This document shows, piece after piece, positions 25,724 to 33,918 of a stretch of 52,746 bases of DNA (the stretch's first letter is position 1; each line of letters begins with the position of its first letter). Position numbers and translations under genes: made by a program. Source of the DNA: a bacterium (GTDB lineage Bacteria > Armatimonadota > Chthonomonadetes > Chthonomonadales > JAMCWF01); NCBI GenBank assembly GCA_021842405.1, contig JAKBZR010000002.1:1-52746 (forward strand). The letters are read 5' to 3'. The notes under the pieces are model-generated. The model was not told the origin of the DNA and did not search any database. It saw only the letters and a list, made by a program, of their open reading frames with translations.

Positions 25724-26836
25724 ATGAATCAGCATCTTCCAAGTTCTCCGCGAGTTCTGTTGGTTTGCCGACAAGCAACCGGTGGAATTCGCAGGCATAT
25801 CCAAATTTTGTGCGAAGAGCTGCCGAATCGGGGCTTTGACCTTCAACTCGCTGCGCCCGAGCCGCTCTCAATCTCCACCGCTCCGTCAATCACTCGCTAC
25901 AACCTTTCGATAGGCAGCGGCGGATATGGGTTGGATATCCTTTCAGCTATACGGTTAATTCCTATCGCACAGCACAGCGACCTCATTTACGGTCACGGCG
26001 TGCGGGGTGGCTTTGTGGCGGCGCTAACTGGGATCCTGTCAAAGCGCCCGGCCATTACAACTATTCATAACCAGCCGCCCGATTCACGATTGGCTCGATC
26101 GGTACTGTCTTTTATTGGAAATAGATGCCAGTGTGTGATCGCGGTATCCCATGCAATTGCATCCGACCTCGCCCCTACAATCCCAGCAAATAAATTTCGC
26201 GTCATCCCAAACGGCATCCGGTCGTTGCCACTCCTGACCGATGAGGATATCCGAAACAGGAAAAGTGAGATTGGAGTTGATCTGGCTTGCCCCTTGGTCA
26301 TGTCGGTTGCGCGAATCGCGCCGGAGAAAAACATGATCGCGGCGGTTCGGATGATGCCGATGATCTGGCGCACCGTCCCCAATGCGGTGCTGGTCATCGT
26401 CGGTGACGGCCCGAATCGAAGGGAGCTGGAGGCGGAAGTCAAGCTGCTGGAAGAGAGGTGTCGGCAGATCGTGTTAACCGGTTTCCGAGAGGATGCGAGG
26501 TACTTGCTCGGGGCGGCCGATGTGCTGGTAATTCCATCCAGTCAAGAGGGCCAGGGATTGGTGGCGTTGGAGGCGATGGATGCCCGGGTGCCGGTGGTCG
26601 CTTTTGCGGTGGGCGGGATACCTGAAACGGTGCTCAACGGTAAGACCGGTTTGCTGGTTCCTCCGAACGATTTGGGGGCGATGGCGGAAGCGACCATAAT
26701 GCTCATCGGTTCCGCCGATCTACGCCGACAACTGGGACGCGAGGGCCGGCACCGAGTGGAAGGGAGCTATTCTGTCTCTCAAATGATAGAAGGTACAACT
26801 ACAGCCATTCGTGAAGCCCTATCAACGCGCCGCTGA
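25724..26836 (+). CDS. GT4-type glycosyltransferase
   Basis: A 370-aa protein with the GT-B double Rossmann fold. The N-terminus (VLLVCRQATGGIRRHIQIL) holds the Gly-rich acceptor loop, and the C-terminal donor domain has SVARIAPEKN, LVIVGDGPNRREL and VIPSSQEGQGLVALEAMDAR (the E-x7-E region). It ends with the usual family tail. It starts 34 bp after moxR and may be co-transcribed. The acceptor and sugar donor are unknown; the gene stands apart from the exopolysaccharide locus. Confidence 0.88.
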   Translation: MNQHLPSSPRVLLVCRQATGGIRRHIQILCEELPNRGFDLQLAAPEPLSISTAPSITRYNLSIGSGGYGLDILSAIRLIPIAQHSDLIYGHGVRGGFVAALTGILSKRPAITTIHNQPPDSRLARSVLSFIGNRCQCVIAVSHAIASDLAPTIPANKFRVIPNGIRSLPLLTDEDIRNRKSEIGVDLACPLVMSVARIAPEKNMIAAVRMMPMIWRTVPNAVLVIVGDGPNRRELEAEVKLLEERCRQIVLTGFREDARYLLGAADVLVIPSSQEGQGLVALEAMDARVPVVAFAVGGIPETVLNGKTGLLVPPNDLGAMAEATIMLIGSADLRRQLGREGRHRVEGSYSVSQMIEGTTTAIREALSTRR

Positions 26837-26967
26837 TGGCCAAAATGGTGGCCCACATATCCAGCGCGCCAGCGAGTTATTACTCAGGACATAAAAATAT
26901 ACTACCTGATCAATGAGTCAGGAGTTTATTAAGAAAAACGTTGATTTTTTGAACCCGGCTGAAAATC

Positions 26968-26987
26968 GGGCGGCCGGCCGGCCGCCC
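26968..26987 (-). terminator. 20-bp perfect GC palindrome, possible terminator of the pilin cassettes
   Basis: GGGCGGCCGGCCGGCCGCCC is self-complementary over all 20 bases. On the minus strand it is followed by GATTTTC and sits about 80 nt downstream of the last cassette gene. The T-tract is short, so the terminator role is plausible, not certain. The rest of the 229-bp gap 26837-27065 shows only a weak CCTGA/TCAGG stem at 26906-26926. Confidence 0.45.
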
Positions 26988-27065
26988 AAATTGCCCGAAG
27001 AACTGGGCTCTTACTCGCACGACCGCAGCATGGGGCGGCGATATAAGACCGGGGACAAACGAACC

Positions 27066-27293
27066 TTATTGGGGAGACGGCATTGCAGGCATGCCCCGCG
27101 GCGGGCCGGGGACGTGTCTTTGCGTCGAAGTTCCCCATATCGGCGGGCGTTTAGGCACCGTGCGCACACCACCGTAGTAGCTTCCGTAGTTGCTTCCAAT
27201 TCGCCAGTATAACAAAAATATAATGACAATGACGGCAATAATAGAAACAATTACGGCGGACATTGGCACCGATTTACCTTTCATTAGGGCCAT
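27066..27293 (-). CDS. Small single-span membrane protein B (pilin cassette)
   Basis: About 75 aa from ATG 27293 (the track start 27356 lies inside the end of the pilin gene; ATG 27284 is also possible). A short basic head (MALMKGKSVP) leads to one membrane span (MSAVIVSIIAVIVIIFLLYW). The tail is Tyr/Gly then rich in Pro, Arg and Lys (PKRPPIWG, GPPRGMPAMP). It starts 10 bp after the pilin-like gene stop. It has the same layout as the small protein at 28157-28387 although sequence identity outside the layout is low. It may assist assembly or export of the adjacent pilin-like protein, which is inference from repeated pairing. Confidence 0.6.
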   Translation of the reverse strand: MALMKGKSVPMSAVIVSIIAVIVIIFLLYWRIGSNYGSYYGGVRTVPKRPPIWGTSTQRHVPGPPRGMPAMPSPQ

Positions 27294-27303
27294 CTTTCCC
27301 CGT

Positions 27304-28062
27304 CTATCGCTGGTCACTGAGCGGGACACAATACATTCCACCCCAACTCGGCTCAACGATACGGTTGCTTGAATCCCGCGTCACTCCACCGCCGTTTGTA
27401 TTTGCCATTCGAATGGCTTTCACATGGCCATCGGCTGCCACCGTTGATAGCTCCGCTGAGATAGCCGGATCACCCCAATCATCCGTTTGACCCGGATACT
27501 GGGTCACAAAGTGCATTTGGCCGTTCCATTCCAGGATGTCTGGGCAGGTCCAGCCCGGTCCAAAATCGTCGAACCAAGTGACCCCGCCGGGCGTCTCTGA
27601 AACGAGCATGGTAGAGGCGGGAACCGTTAGACCGGCCAGCATGCCTCCCATATCCCATGAGATATGAGTATTTAACGCATAGGTGGAGTGCATATATCGG
27701 CCGGAGACGCCCCACCCGTCCGGCTCTGGAAATGGCCCGCTGTAGCTCGGACATCGCAGAATTTGCAACGATTTCATATAGGGCTGGATGTAGTCATACC
27801 AGCATTGAAAATCGGCCGGATTTGAATCGGGGCCTCCACCCCCCGCATTATTGTCTGGAAATGACATAATTCGTTCATCGTAGTCTTGCGCGTACATAAG
27901 CAATGCAAGGCCGATCTCCTTTACATTGGAGACGCACGTGATCTGGCGCGCCTTTTCCCTGGCTTGTGCGAAAACCGGAAAAAGAATGGCTGCCAATATC
28001 GCGATAATCGCAATAACTACGAGAAGCTCGATGAGAGTAAATGCGCTTCTCTTCTGTTTCAT
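27304..28062 (-). CDS. H-X9-DG-type prepilin-like protein B
   Basis: A 252-aa protein with a type IV prepilin/pseudopilin N-terminus: short basic leader MKQKRSA, cleavage before F, and [20 protein letters not shown] with Glu5 present. The next segment [16 protein letters not shown] is typical of this group in Armatimonadota-like genomes. The globular part contains cysteines and the DGHVK motif ([12 protein letters not shown]) that marks H-X9-DG proteins, although the upstream His of the motif is not clear. It would be processed by a prepilin peptidase (not in the window) and assembled by a PilB/PilC machine. GGAGG precedes the ATG. Confidence 0.88.
   Translation of the reverse strand: MKQKRSAFTLIELLVVIAIIAILAAILFPVFAQAREKARQITCVSNVKEIGLALLMYAQDYDERIMSFPDNNAGGGGPDSNPADFQCWYDYIQPYMKSLQILRCPSYSGPFPEPDGWGVSGRYMHSTYALNTHISWDMGGMLAGLTVPASTMLVSETPGGVTWFDDFGPGWTCPDILEWNGQMHFVTQYPGQTDDWGDPAISAELSTVAADGHVKAIRMANTNGGGVTRDSSNRIVEPSWGGMYCVPLSDQR
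27965..28032. repeat. 68-bp identical block, copy in prepilin B
   Basis: 68 nt encoding the hydrophobic prepilin helix are identical, including every synonymous position, to 29170-29237 in prepilin A. Sequence on both sides diverges at once. Confidence 0.85.
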
Positions 28063-28156
28063 CTTTTTTCCTCCTTCGTCTTAATTGACACCGGACCGCC
28101 TGCACATCCTCGGAGTGGAGATTTGCAGGTGTATTGATTTGCCGCTTTAACAAGCA

Positions 28157-28387
28157 CTAATGCGCGGTACTGACAGTCGGTGATGCCGACGCTCCGCCTC
28201 CCTTTCTCGCCCACGGTGGCGCCGGAAAGCCGCTTGGGGCTTTGAGCTGAGTATGATCGGTCACACCGCTGACCGGCGGACGTCCGCTCAGGTAGTAAAA
28301 TATCCCGATGATCGCAGCAATGACAACGATAATCGTAATCATCAATATCGGGTTTACGTCCTTCTGCATCATCTCTTTTCTCTTCAA
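28157..28387 (-). CDS. Small single-span membrane protein A (pilin cassette)
   Basis: A 76-aa protein. The TTG start at 28387 has GAGGTGG 7 nt upstream; ATG 28372 is an alternative. It has a basic head (KRKEMMQKD), one membrane span (ILMITIIVVIAAIIGIFYYL) and a Pro/Ser/Gly-rich tail (GRPPVSG, PAPPWARKGGGA). It sits between the two pilin-like genes, in the same relative position to prepilin A as the 27066 protein is to prepilin B. No family is recognised. It probably works with the pilin-like proteins. Confidence 0.6.
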   Translation of the reverse strand: MKRKEMMQKDVNPILMITIIVVIAAIIGIFYYLSGRPPVSGVTDHTQLKAPSGFPAPPWARKGGGASASPTVSTAH

Positions 28388-28463
28388 TTAAACACCACCT
28401 CTTCCGGATTCGTGAAAGTTGCGAAACGTTTGATCCCCTCCGATTCATTCGAATGGCCGCCTA

Positions 28464-29267
28464 TTATGAACCAGGTGGGCTGTTGTCATCGTTCCAGGGA
28501 TAGTACAAATAGTAGTAACGTTTTCCCGCCACGCAGCCCGGAACGTAGGTAATGCTGTTGTTCGCGCAAGAAGCAATGCAGCTCGGGTTGCTGGGTCCCG
28601 GCTGTAATGACTGCATGAAGCCATAGGTTAAATGCTTTGCATGGCCATCCACAAAGGTTACATTGACCCCATCATGCAGCGGATGGCGATAAGCAATTTC
28701 ACCGCCCGACTCATCATCGGCCAAGCCGCCATGCCAGCTCAACCAACCCCACTGAGGCCCGTTCCACCACGAGGCGACATCAATGAACCAGATTCTCATA
28801 GCGGGCTGGTGGATTACATCCAGGCGCAGCGGGTTGGGATATCCAGTGGCCGGATTGGAGTAGTTGCCAGTACACAGGCCGTGCCCGGCCGTGCCGTACC
28901 AGTTAAACCCATAGCTCGTCTCAAAATAGCCGACCCAACCATTACCCGACGCAAACCAGTTGTCGTTGGGTATGGCCTGATCGGGACAGTGATAGATCGC
29001 GGTGGACTTCAGATAGGGATAAATCCAATAGTCCCAAACATCGTAGTTGTACTGCCACGTCGTGTCAATGCACCAGTAGCCGTCGTAATCACTGACGTAC
29101 ATCATAGCGGCGGTGGTGATGTTTTTCTCGTTCGACATACAGCTTATGGTGCGGGCCGCCTCTCTCGCCTGTGCGAAAACCGGAAAAAGAATGGCTGCCA
29201 ATATCGCGATAATCGCAATAACTACGAGAAGCTCGATCAGTGTAAAGCCGGAACGTCTATTTCGCAT
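28464..29267 (-). CDS. H-X9-DG-type prepilin-like protein A
   Basis: 267 aa from ATG 29267, with GAGGAG 6-7 nt upstream; the track start at 29450 has no such site. The N-terminus MRNRRSG then [20 protein letters not shown] is a class III-type prepilin signal with Glu5. The variable part is aromatic and Cys-containing (for example [20 protein letters not shown]). The C-terminal motif [19 protein letters not shown] is the H-Xn-DG signature, here with eight residues between His and DG instead of nine. The hydrophobic helix DNA is identical over 68 bp to that of prepilin B. It is the first of two tandem pilin-plus-small-protein cassettes. Confidence 0.88.
   Translation of the reverse strand: MRNRRSGFTLIELLVVIAIIAILAAILFPVFAQAREAARTISCMSNEKNITTAAMMYVSDYDGYWCIDTTWQYNYDVWDYWIYPYLKSTAIYHCPDQAIPNDNWFASGNGWVGYFETSYGFNWYGTAGHGLCTGNYSNPATGYPNPLRLDVIHQPAMRIWFIDVASWWNGPQWGWLSWHGGLADDESGGEIAYRHPLHDGVNVTFVDGHAKHLTYGFMQSLQPGPSNPSCIASCANNSITYVPGCVAGKRYYYLYYPWNDDNSPPGS
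29170..29237. repeat. 68-bp identical block, copy in prepilin A
   Basis: Perfect match to 27965-28032 (see that entry). Confidence 0.85.
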
Positions 29268-29291
29268 TGTTAGCTCCTCTTCTCTAGAGTA

Positions 29292-29305
29292 ACACCAGTT
29301 GGTGT
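29292..29305. promoter_or_regulatory. Palindrome upstream of prepilin A
   Basis: ACACCA-GT-TGGTGT lies 25 nt upstream of the prepilin A start, between it and the regulator gene. The symmetry suits a dimeric repressor, but no link to a particular regulator can be shown. The 226-bp gap (29268-29492) also holds a run of eight C at about 29382. Confidence 0.4.
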
Positions 29306-29492
29306 GATTGCCTGAACCGAGTCGTTTAACCTTTTGACCAATTCGATACCGATCGTACAAGTTTGATTTAAGCGAACAATCACCCCCCCCATTCTTCATC
29401 AGATATCCCTCCAACGATCTCGGTGCTCTGAAATACTTCGTTGAAAGCATTGATGCAATTTAACCGCTTAGCGAAAACCAACATAAACAAGC

Positions 29493-30635
29493 TTAAATAG
29501 GAGCGGTCGATTCCCGAACGATCAATTGGGCGGGAGCCACCACACGCCTGACTTCGTCTTTCCATTCGCTTTGGTTCGCATTCTCCAGCTCTTGTAAAAG
29601 CAGATCGGCCGCGGTGCGCCCCATATCGGACCAAGAGACCCTCAAAGTCGTCAGCGGCGGGTCCAGCACGGTGGCAAACGACTCATCATCGTAGCCGGTG
29701 AGCGAGAAGGCATCCGGAACTTTCAATCCCCTCTCTTGCAGATTTTTCAAAATCTGGGCCGCCATAATATCGGAGCCGGCCGCTATCGCGGTGGGTCGCC
29801 GACCCATTGGCAGATTGATCCATAAATCCAGCGCATCCTTGACGACCGGCCCCTTACGCCGCACCGAAACGATCAGTTCCGGATCCACTTCGATGCCGTG
29901 CTCGCGCAAGGTGTCGGCGTAGGCTTTCTGCCTCACCCCGTAATGGTAAGGATGAGCGGCGCCGAGATAAGCGATCCGCCGGTGTCCGAGCTCAATCAGG
30001 TGATTAATCGCCGCCTGCATCCCACCGTAGTTGTCGTGAATCACTCGAGGGAAACGGCCGGCTGGGTCGTAATCAGCTACTACCAGCGCGTACCCCTGCT
30101 CGCTCAGCCACTCCAAGCCGCGCTCCGGCATATTCCCAAAGATGATTGCGCCGTCAAATTTCGCGACCCGGCACCAGTCGGCCAGATTTTCAATTGAAAA
30201 GCTACGTGGCGCGTCCCCACTGCCGGGCGCCACCGTCAACATGCCCCATAATCGGGCGCTCAAGGTGTGGGCGGCCGCTTGCAGCATCTCGAGTTCCGCC
30301 ATCGTATAGGTGGGGCGGGTGCTCCAAACCTGCCAGCAGGAGATCAAAGCGATAACCCGATGTTCGATCTTTGGCTTCGGTCGATCGCCTTCTCCTCGCA
30401 CCGAAACAACCGTTCCTCGCGCCACCGATCTTCGGACGATGCCGCGCCGAGCCAGCTCTTTCAGCGCCCGCTCGGCCGTCTGATAAGAAATATGGTAGTG
30501 CGAAGCAATCTTGCGAGCCGACCAGAGTGCATGCCCATTTTCAACCTGACGATCTCGAACCGCCTCCTCAATTTGCTCAACGATTTGAATGTACAAGGGG
30601 CGTTTCTCCAACGGGTCTAAATGTAAAACGATCAA
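29493..30635 (-). CDS. GntR-HTH / LacI-type effector domain transcriptional regulator
   Basis: About 380 aa from TTG 30635, with GGAGG 9 nt upstream (the track uses TTG 30653). Residues 1-75 form a GntR winged helix: PLEKRPLYIQIVEQIEEAVR, WSARKIASHYHISYQTAERA, RGIVRRSVARGTVVSV. Residues about 90-380 form a periplasmic-binding-protein-like effector domain of the LacI class (GAIIFGNMPERG, HLIELGHRRIAYLG, PTAIAAGSDIMAAQIL, TGYDDESFATVLDPPLTTL). This hybrid architecture is known from AraR-type regulators. It is divergent from the sugar uptake/glycosidase operon, which it most likely controls in response to a sugar. A near-consensus promoter lies upstream. Confidence 0.88.
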   Translation of the reverse strand: MIVLHLDPLEKRPLYIQIVEQIEEAVRDRQVENGHALWSARKIASHYHISYQTAERALKELARRGIVRRSVARGTVVSVRGEGDRPKPKIEHRVIALISCWQVWSTRPTYTMAELEMLQAAAHTLSARLWGMLTVAPGSGDAPRSFSIENLADWCRVAKFDGAIIFGNMPERGLEWLSEQGYALVVADYDPAGRFPRVIHDNYGGMQAAINHLIELGHRRIAYLGAAHPYHYGVRQKAYADTLREHGIEVDPELIVSVRRKGPVVKDALDLWINLPMGRRPTAIAAGSDIMAAQILKNLQERGLKVPDAFSLTGYDDESFATVLDPPLTTLRVSWSDMGRTAADLLLQELENANQSEWKDEVRRVVAPAQLIVRESTAPI

Positions 30636-30690
30636 AATCAAAATCCTCCGCAACAGTCGGCCTATAATATGCTATGATTACTATGAGATG

Positions 30691-30719
30691 AATATATCAT
30701 TCAATGCAAGAATTGTCAA
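30691..30719 (-). promoter_or_regulatory. Promoter of the GntR/LacI-type regulator
   Basis: TTGACA (perfect), a 17-nt spacer and TATATT on the minus strand, starting transcription near 30684, about 50 nt upstream of the regulator start. It lies in the divergent intergenic region, so regulator binding here could also affect the plus-strand operon. No clean plus-strand promoter was seen; TATAAT at 30663-30668 lacks a -35. Confidence 0.75.
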
Positions 30720-30765
30720 GCACTTTTTTCAATCGGTTCAAAAAGCGCTGGCAGTATGCAGTGGA

Positions 30766-32088
30766 TTGAATGAGCGGCACTGGGAGCGGCCGCTATTCAG
30801 AAGTGCGCGAATGATAATGTGCATGGTGATGATATTTGAGGCCGTTACCGGCTGCTCTCGGCGGAGCGAACGTTTAGGGTCTCATATGATCGTCCTTCAC
30901 GTCGCCGACTGGGGCGGCGCTTCGGCTGACCCCCGGTTTAACCGAATCCAGAACGAGATCGAGGCGAAGTGGAGGAGCCTCCATCCCAACATTAAAATCG
31001 TGCGGGAGCATATCCCCGGCAGCAGCGAATACGTTTCTAAGTTATTAACCGAATTCGTGGCCGGTACCGAACCCGATGTGATGCAGTTGGATGACGCCTC
31101 CGCCGCCGCATTCATAGACAACAACACCCTGCGCGATCTGATGCCATACGTCCGCGCCGATTATCTGAACCTCTCCGTCTACTTCCCTAACGTGCTCAAC
31201 ATCGCCCGCCGGGGAAACCGTCTCTATGCCCTTCCCGCCGATTTTACGCCCATGATGATGTATTACAACAAGAAATACTTTCGGGAGGCTGGACTGCCCT
31301 ATCCAAAGAACGGTTGGACATGGCAGGACTTCTTTACCGATGCTCAAAAACTAACCGTGTGGCCGCCGGGCGCCGCTCACCCAAGCCGCTACGGCTTTTT
31401 TGCTGAAAATTGGATGCCGGCCTGGATCGTCTGGATATGGCAAAACGGAGGCGATGTCCTCTCTCCCGATGGGCGCCGAGCCGGCGGGTATTTAGATAGT
31501 GAAGCAACCGTCCAGGCAGTGCAGTTCTTTGCCAACTTGGTCAATGACCACCTGGCGCCCTCTCTATCGGTCGCACAAGCACAAGGCGCCGACCCGTTTT
31601 CATCCGGGCTGGTCGCGATGACGATCAGCGGCCATTGGGACATCGTACCGATACGCGCCAGCGAGACCATCTCAATGAAAGATGTCGGAGTGGTGGGCCT
31701 TCCGCAAAACAAGCGGCGGGTAACCGTGATTTATGAGAGCGGATATGCCATCACGATCGGCTGCAAACATCCCCGCGTCGCCTGGGAATATGTGAAATTT
31801 ATGTCGGGATCCTTTGTGCAGCGGCACAATGCGCAGCTTGGGATCGGCATCTCGGCCAATCGTGAAGTGGCGGAGGAGCGCCGGGCTTCCAACCCGCTGG
31901 AGCCGGAATTCCTGAAAAACGTGAAATATGGAGTTGCACCATGGGGAACAAAAGTTGAAAATTACGACATCATTGAGGATATCGGTACCGAGATGATGGA
32001 TGAGGTGCTGGTTGGCCACGTCCCGCCTGCCCAAGCGTTGAGGAGCGCGGCCAAGCGCGCCGATGCGGAGCTGGCGGCCAATGAATAG
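30766..32088 (+). CDS. Sugar ABC transporter solute-binding lipoprotein
   Basis: About 440 aa. The track begins at 30589, inside the regulator gene. TTG 30766 is preferred because it gives a proper lipoprotein signal: basic n-region (ERHWERPLFRSAR), hydrophobic core and lipobox AVTGC. ATG 30688 and 30811 remain possible, and no strong ribosome binding site decides it. The mature part is a family 1 binding protein (MalE class): LLTEFVAGTEPDVMQLDDAS, LYALPADFTPMMMYYNKKYF, FSSGLVAMTISGHWDI and a C-terminal YESGYAITIG. It captures a carbohydrate outside the inner membrane and hands it to the two permeases that follow. Confidence 0.88.
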   Translation: MNERHWERPLFRSARMIMCMVMIFEAVTGCSRRSERLGSHMIVLHVADWGGASADPRFNRIQNEIEAKWRSLHPNIKIVREHIPGSSEYVSKLLTEFVAGTEPDVMQLDDASAAAFIDNNTLRDLMPYVRADYLNLSVYFPNVLNIARRGNRLYALPADFTPMMMYYNKKYFREAGLPYPKNGWTWQDFFTDAQKLTVWPPGAAHPSRYGFFAENWMPAWIVWIWQNGGDVLSPDGRRAGGYLDSEATVQAVQFFANLVNDHLAPSLSVAQAQGADPFSSGLVAMTISGHWDIVPIRASETISMKDVGVVGLPQNKRRVTVIYESGYAITIGCKHPRVAWEYVKFMSGSFVQRHNAQLGIGISANREVAEERRASNPLEPEFLKNVKYGVAPWGTKVENYDIIEDIGTEMMDEVLVGHVPPAQALRSAAKRADAELAANE

Positions 32089-33016
32089 CTTACAATGTAA
32101 GCCTACTTCAATGGATTCCTCGGCCAGGAAAATCAAACAGCCGAGCAATGGTGGCCTCTTTGTCCTGCCCGCTTTTTGTCATCTAGCCCTATTCATCCTT
32201 TTTCCAATCGGTTTCGCCTTTTATCTTTCACTCCATCGCTGGGATGTGCTTAAAGCCGACAAGCCCTACGTCGGTCTCTCAAATTACATCAACTTGTTGC
32301 ATGACCCGCTCTTCTGGAACGCGATGTGGAACTCAACTTACTACGCGATAGCCAGCGTTCCGCTGGGAATGGTGGCTGCGCTGGGCGTCGCGATATTGGT
32401 TCACCAGCGATTGCGAGGAATGTCCATCTTTAGAACCATCTACTACCTGCCGGCCGTCTCCTCTACGGTCGCCATCTCAATGGTCTGGACGTTCATCTAC
32501 CTGCCTGAAACTGGGCTGATGGATTGGGCGCTCAAAACGATCGGCTTTCACCAGTTGGCCGGTATTGACTGGCTTCAAAACCCATTATGGGCGATGCCGG
32601 CGCTCGTTTTTATGAGCATCTGGATTGGCCTCGGCCCCAGAATGATCCTGTTTTTGGCCGGCTTAACCGGCATACCGGAATCCTTTTATGAGGTGGCTGA
32701 GGTGGATGGAGCCGGCCGCTGGGCGGTGTTTCGCCACGTCACATTCCCATTATTATTGCCAACGACCTTTTTTATTTTGGTCACATCCAGCATCAATGCC
32801 TTCCAGATATTCACGCCGATCTATATGATGACTCAAGGCGGCCCGATGTGGAAGACCGACGTGGTCGGTTATCACATTTATACGGAAGCCTGGCGTCAAT
32901 TTCACATGGGTATGGCCAGCGCGCAAAGCTACGTCCTGTTTCTCGTAATTCTAGCGGTCACCATTTTGCAATTTCGGATTGTCAGCCGCCGAATGGAGGA
33001 GTACAGCTTGCAATGA
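32081..33016 (+). CDS. Sugar ABC transporter permease, MalF-like
   Basis: About 311 aa from ATG 32081, overlapping the binding-protein stop by 8 bp (ATG 32111 is an alternative). Six membrane spans begin with LFVLPAFCHLALFILFPIGF. The EAA loop that contacts the ATPase reads ESFYEVAEVDGAGRWAVFRH. TPIYMMTQGGPMWKTDV near the C-terminus is typical of MalF/UgpA-type subunits. It is coupled to the next permease by ATGA. No ATPase gene is in the operon; such transporters often share one MsmX-like ATPase encoded elsewhere. Confidence 0.93.
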   Translation: MNSLQCKPTSMDSSARKIKQPSNGGLFVLPAFCHLALFILFPIGFAFYLSLHRWDVLKADKPYVGLSNYINLLHDPLFWNAMWNSTYYAIASVPLGMVAALGVAILVHQRLRGMSIFRTIYYLPAVSSTVAISMVWTFIYLPETGLMDWALKTIGFHQLAGIDWLQNPLWAMPALVFMSIWIGLGPRMILFLAGLTGIPESFYEVAEVDGAGRWAVFRHVTFPLLLPTTFFILVTSSINAFQIFTPIYMMTQGGPMWKTDVVGYHIYTEAWRQFHMGMASAQSYVLFLVILAVTILQFRIVSRRMEEYSLQ

Positions 33017-33864
33017 ACGTCCGTGCCAAAGCACGCCATTTTCCGGTGGTTCCATTTTTGAGCTATTTTATGATGATCACGATCGCGCTGTTTACCGTCA
33101 TTCCATTTGTATGGATGGTGATCGCTTCGCTGCATCCATCGCATGGCAACCTGCCAAGCCCTGCGCACCTGATACCCAAAGTCTGGCATTGGGAAAACTA
33201 TCGGGTCGTATTTTCGATGGACGCGGCGCCGTTTGTTCGTTTCTTCTGGAACACCCTGCTGGTTGCGGTCTGCGTCGTGTTCGGGCAACTGGCGATTTGC
33301 TCGCTGGCCGGTTATGGCTTTGCGCGCCTCCATTTTCCGGGGCGGGATCTGCTCTTCTTCCTGTTTTTGGCAACGATGATGATACCGGGACAGGTGACGA
33401 TGATCCCGGCGTTTCTCATCGTTCGCTCTTTTGGCTGGTTAAACACCTATTGGGCGCTCATCATTCCGGGCATATCCAGCGCGTTCGGCATCTTTTTACT
33501 GCGGCAATTTTTTATCACGCTGCCCAAAGATTTAGATGACGCCGCGCGTTTGGACGGCTGCGGCGATCTTTCGATCTACTGGAGAATAGCGCTGCCCCTC
33601 TCCCGTCCTGCCCTCGCAACGCTGGGCGCCTTTGCCTTTATCTCCACCTGGACCGATTTTTTCTGGCCGCTGCTGGTCACCAGCACCACCGGAATGAGAA
33701 CGCTGGAGGTCGGTCTATCCCTGTTTAAAGATTCTTTCGGCAATACCAATTGGCCGCTACAGATGGCCGCATCGGTATTGGTGCTGTTTCCGGTCTTGAT
33801 GGTGTTCCTGTTCACACAGCGCTTCTTCGTGCAGGGCATCGCACTGACCGGCTTAAAAGGTTAA
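33013..33864 (+). CDS. Sugar ABC transporter permease, MalG-like
   Basis: 283 aa from ATG 33013, overlapping the MalF-like stop (ATGA); the track's 32848 lies inside that gene in another frame. Six spans open with FLSYFMMITIALFTVIPFVWMV. The EAA loop is DLDDAARLDGCGDLSIYWRI. The usual LLRQFFITLP element precedes it and the end is FFVQGIALTGLKG, standard for the MalG/AraQ/UgpE class. It pairs with the MalF-like subunit to form the membrane channel. Confidence 0.94.
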   Translation: MNVRAKARHFPVVPFLSYFMMITIALFTVIPFVWMVIASLHPSHGNLPSPAHLIPKVWHWENYRVVFSMDAAPFVRFFWNTLLVAVCVVFGQLAICSLAGYGFARLHFPGRDLLFFLFLATMMIPGQVTMIPAFLIVRSFGWLNTYWALIIPGISSAFGIFLLRQFFITLPKDLDDAARLDGCGDLSIYWRIALPLSRPALATLGAFAFISTWTDFFWPLLVTSTTGMRTLEVGLSLFKDSFGNTNWPLQMAASVLVLFPVLMVFLFTQRFFVQGIALTGLKG

Positions 33865-33918
33865 CTCGGATTTCGGCAATTGAACCGGAATCATTTCCAT
33901 TAAATAAGGAGTGAAATA

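Noticed and set aside
28632-29273. 213-aa plus-strand ORF
   Set aside because: Antisense shadow of prepilin A, whose prepilin signal, ribosome binding site and family motif are unambiguous.
30663-30668. TATAAT on the plus strand as the promoter of the sugar uptake operon
   Set aside because: No acceptable -35 lies 16-18 nt upstream; the clear promoter in this gap faces the regulator.
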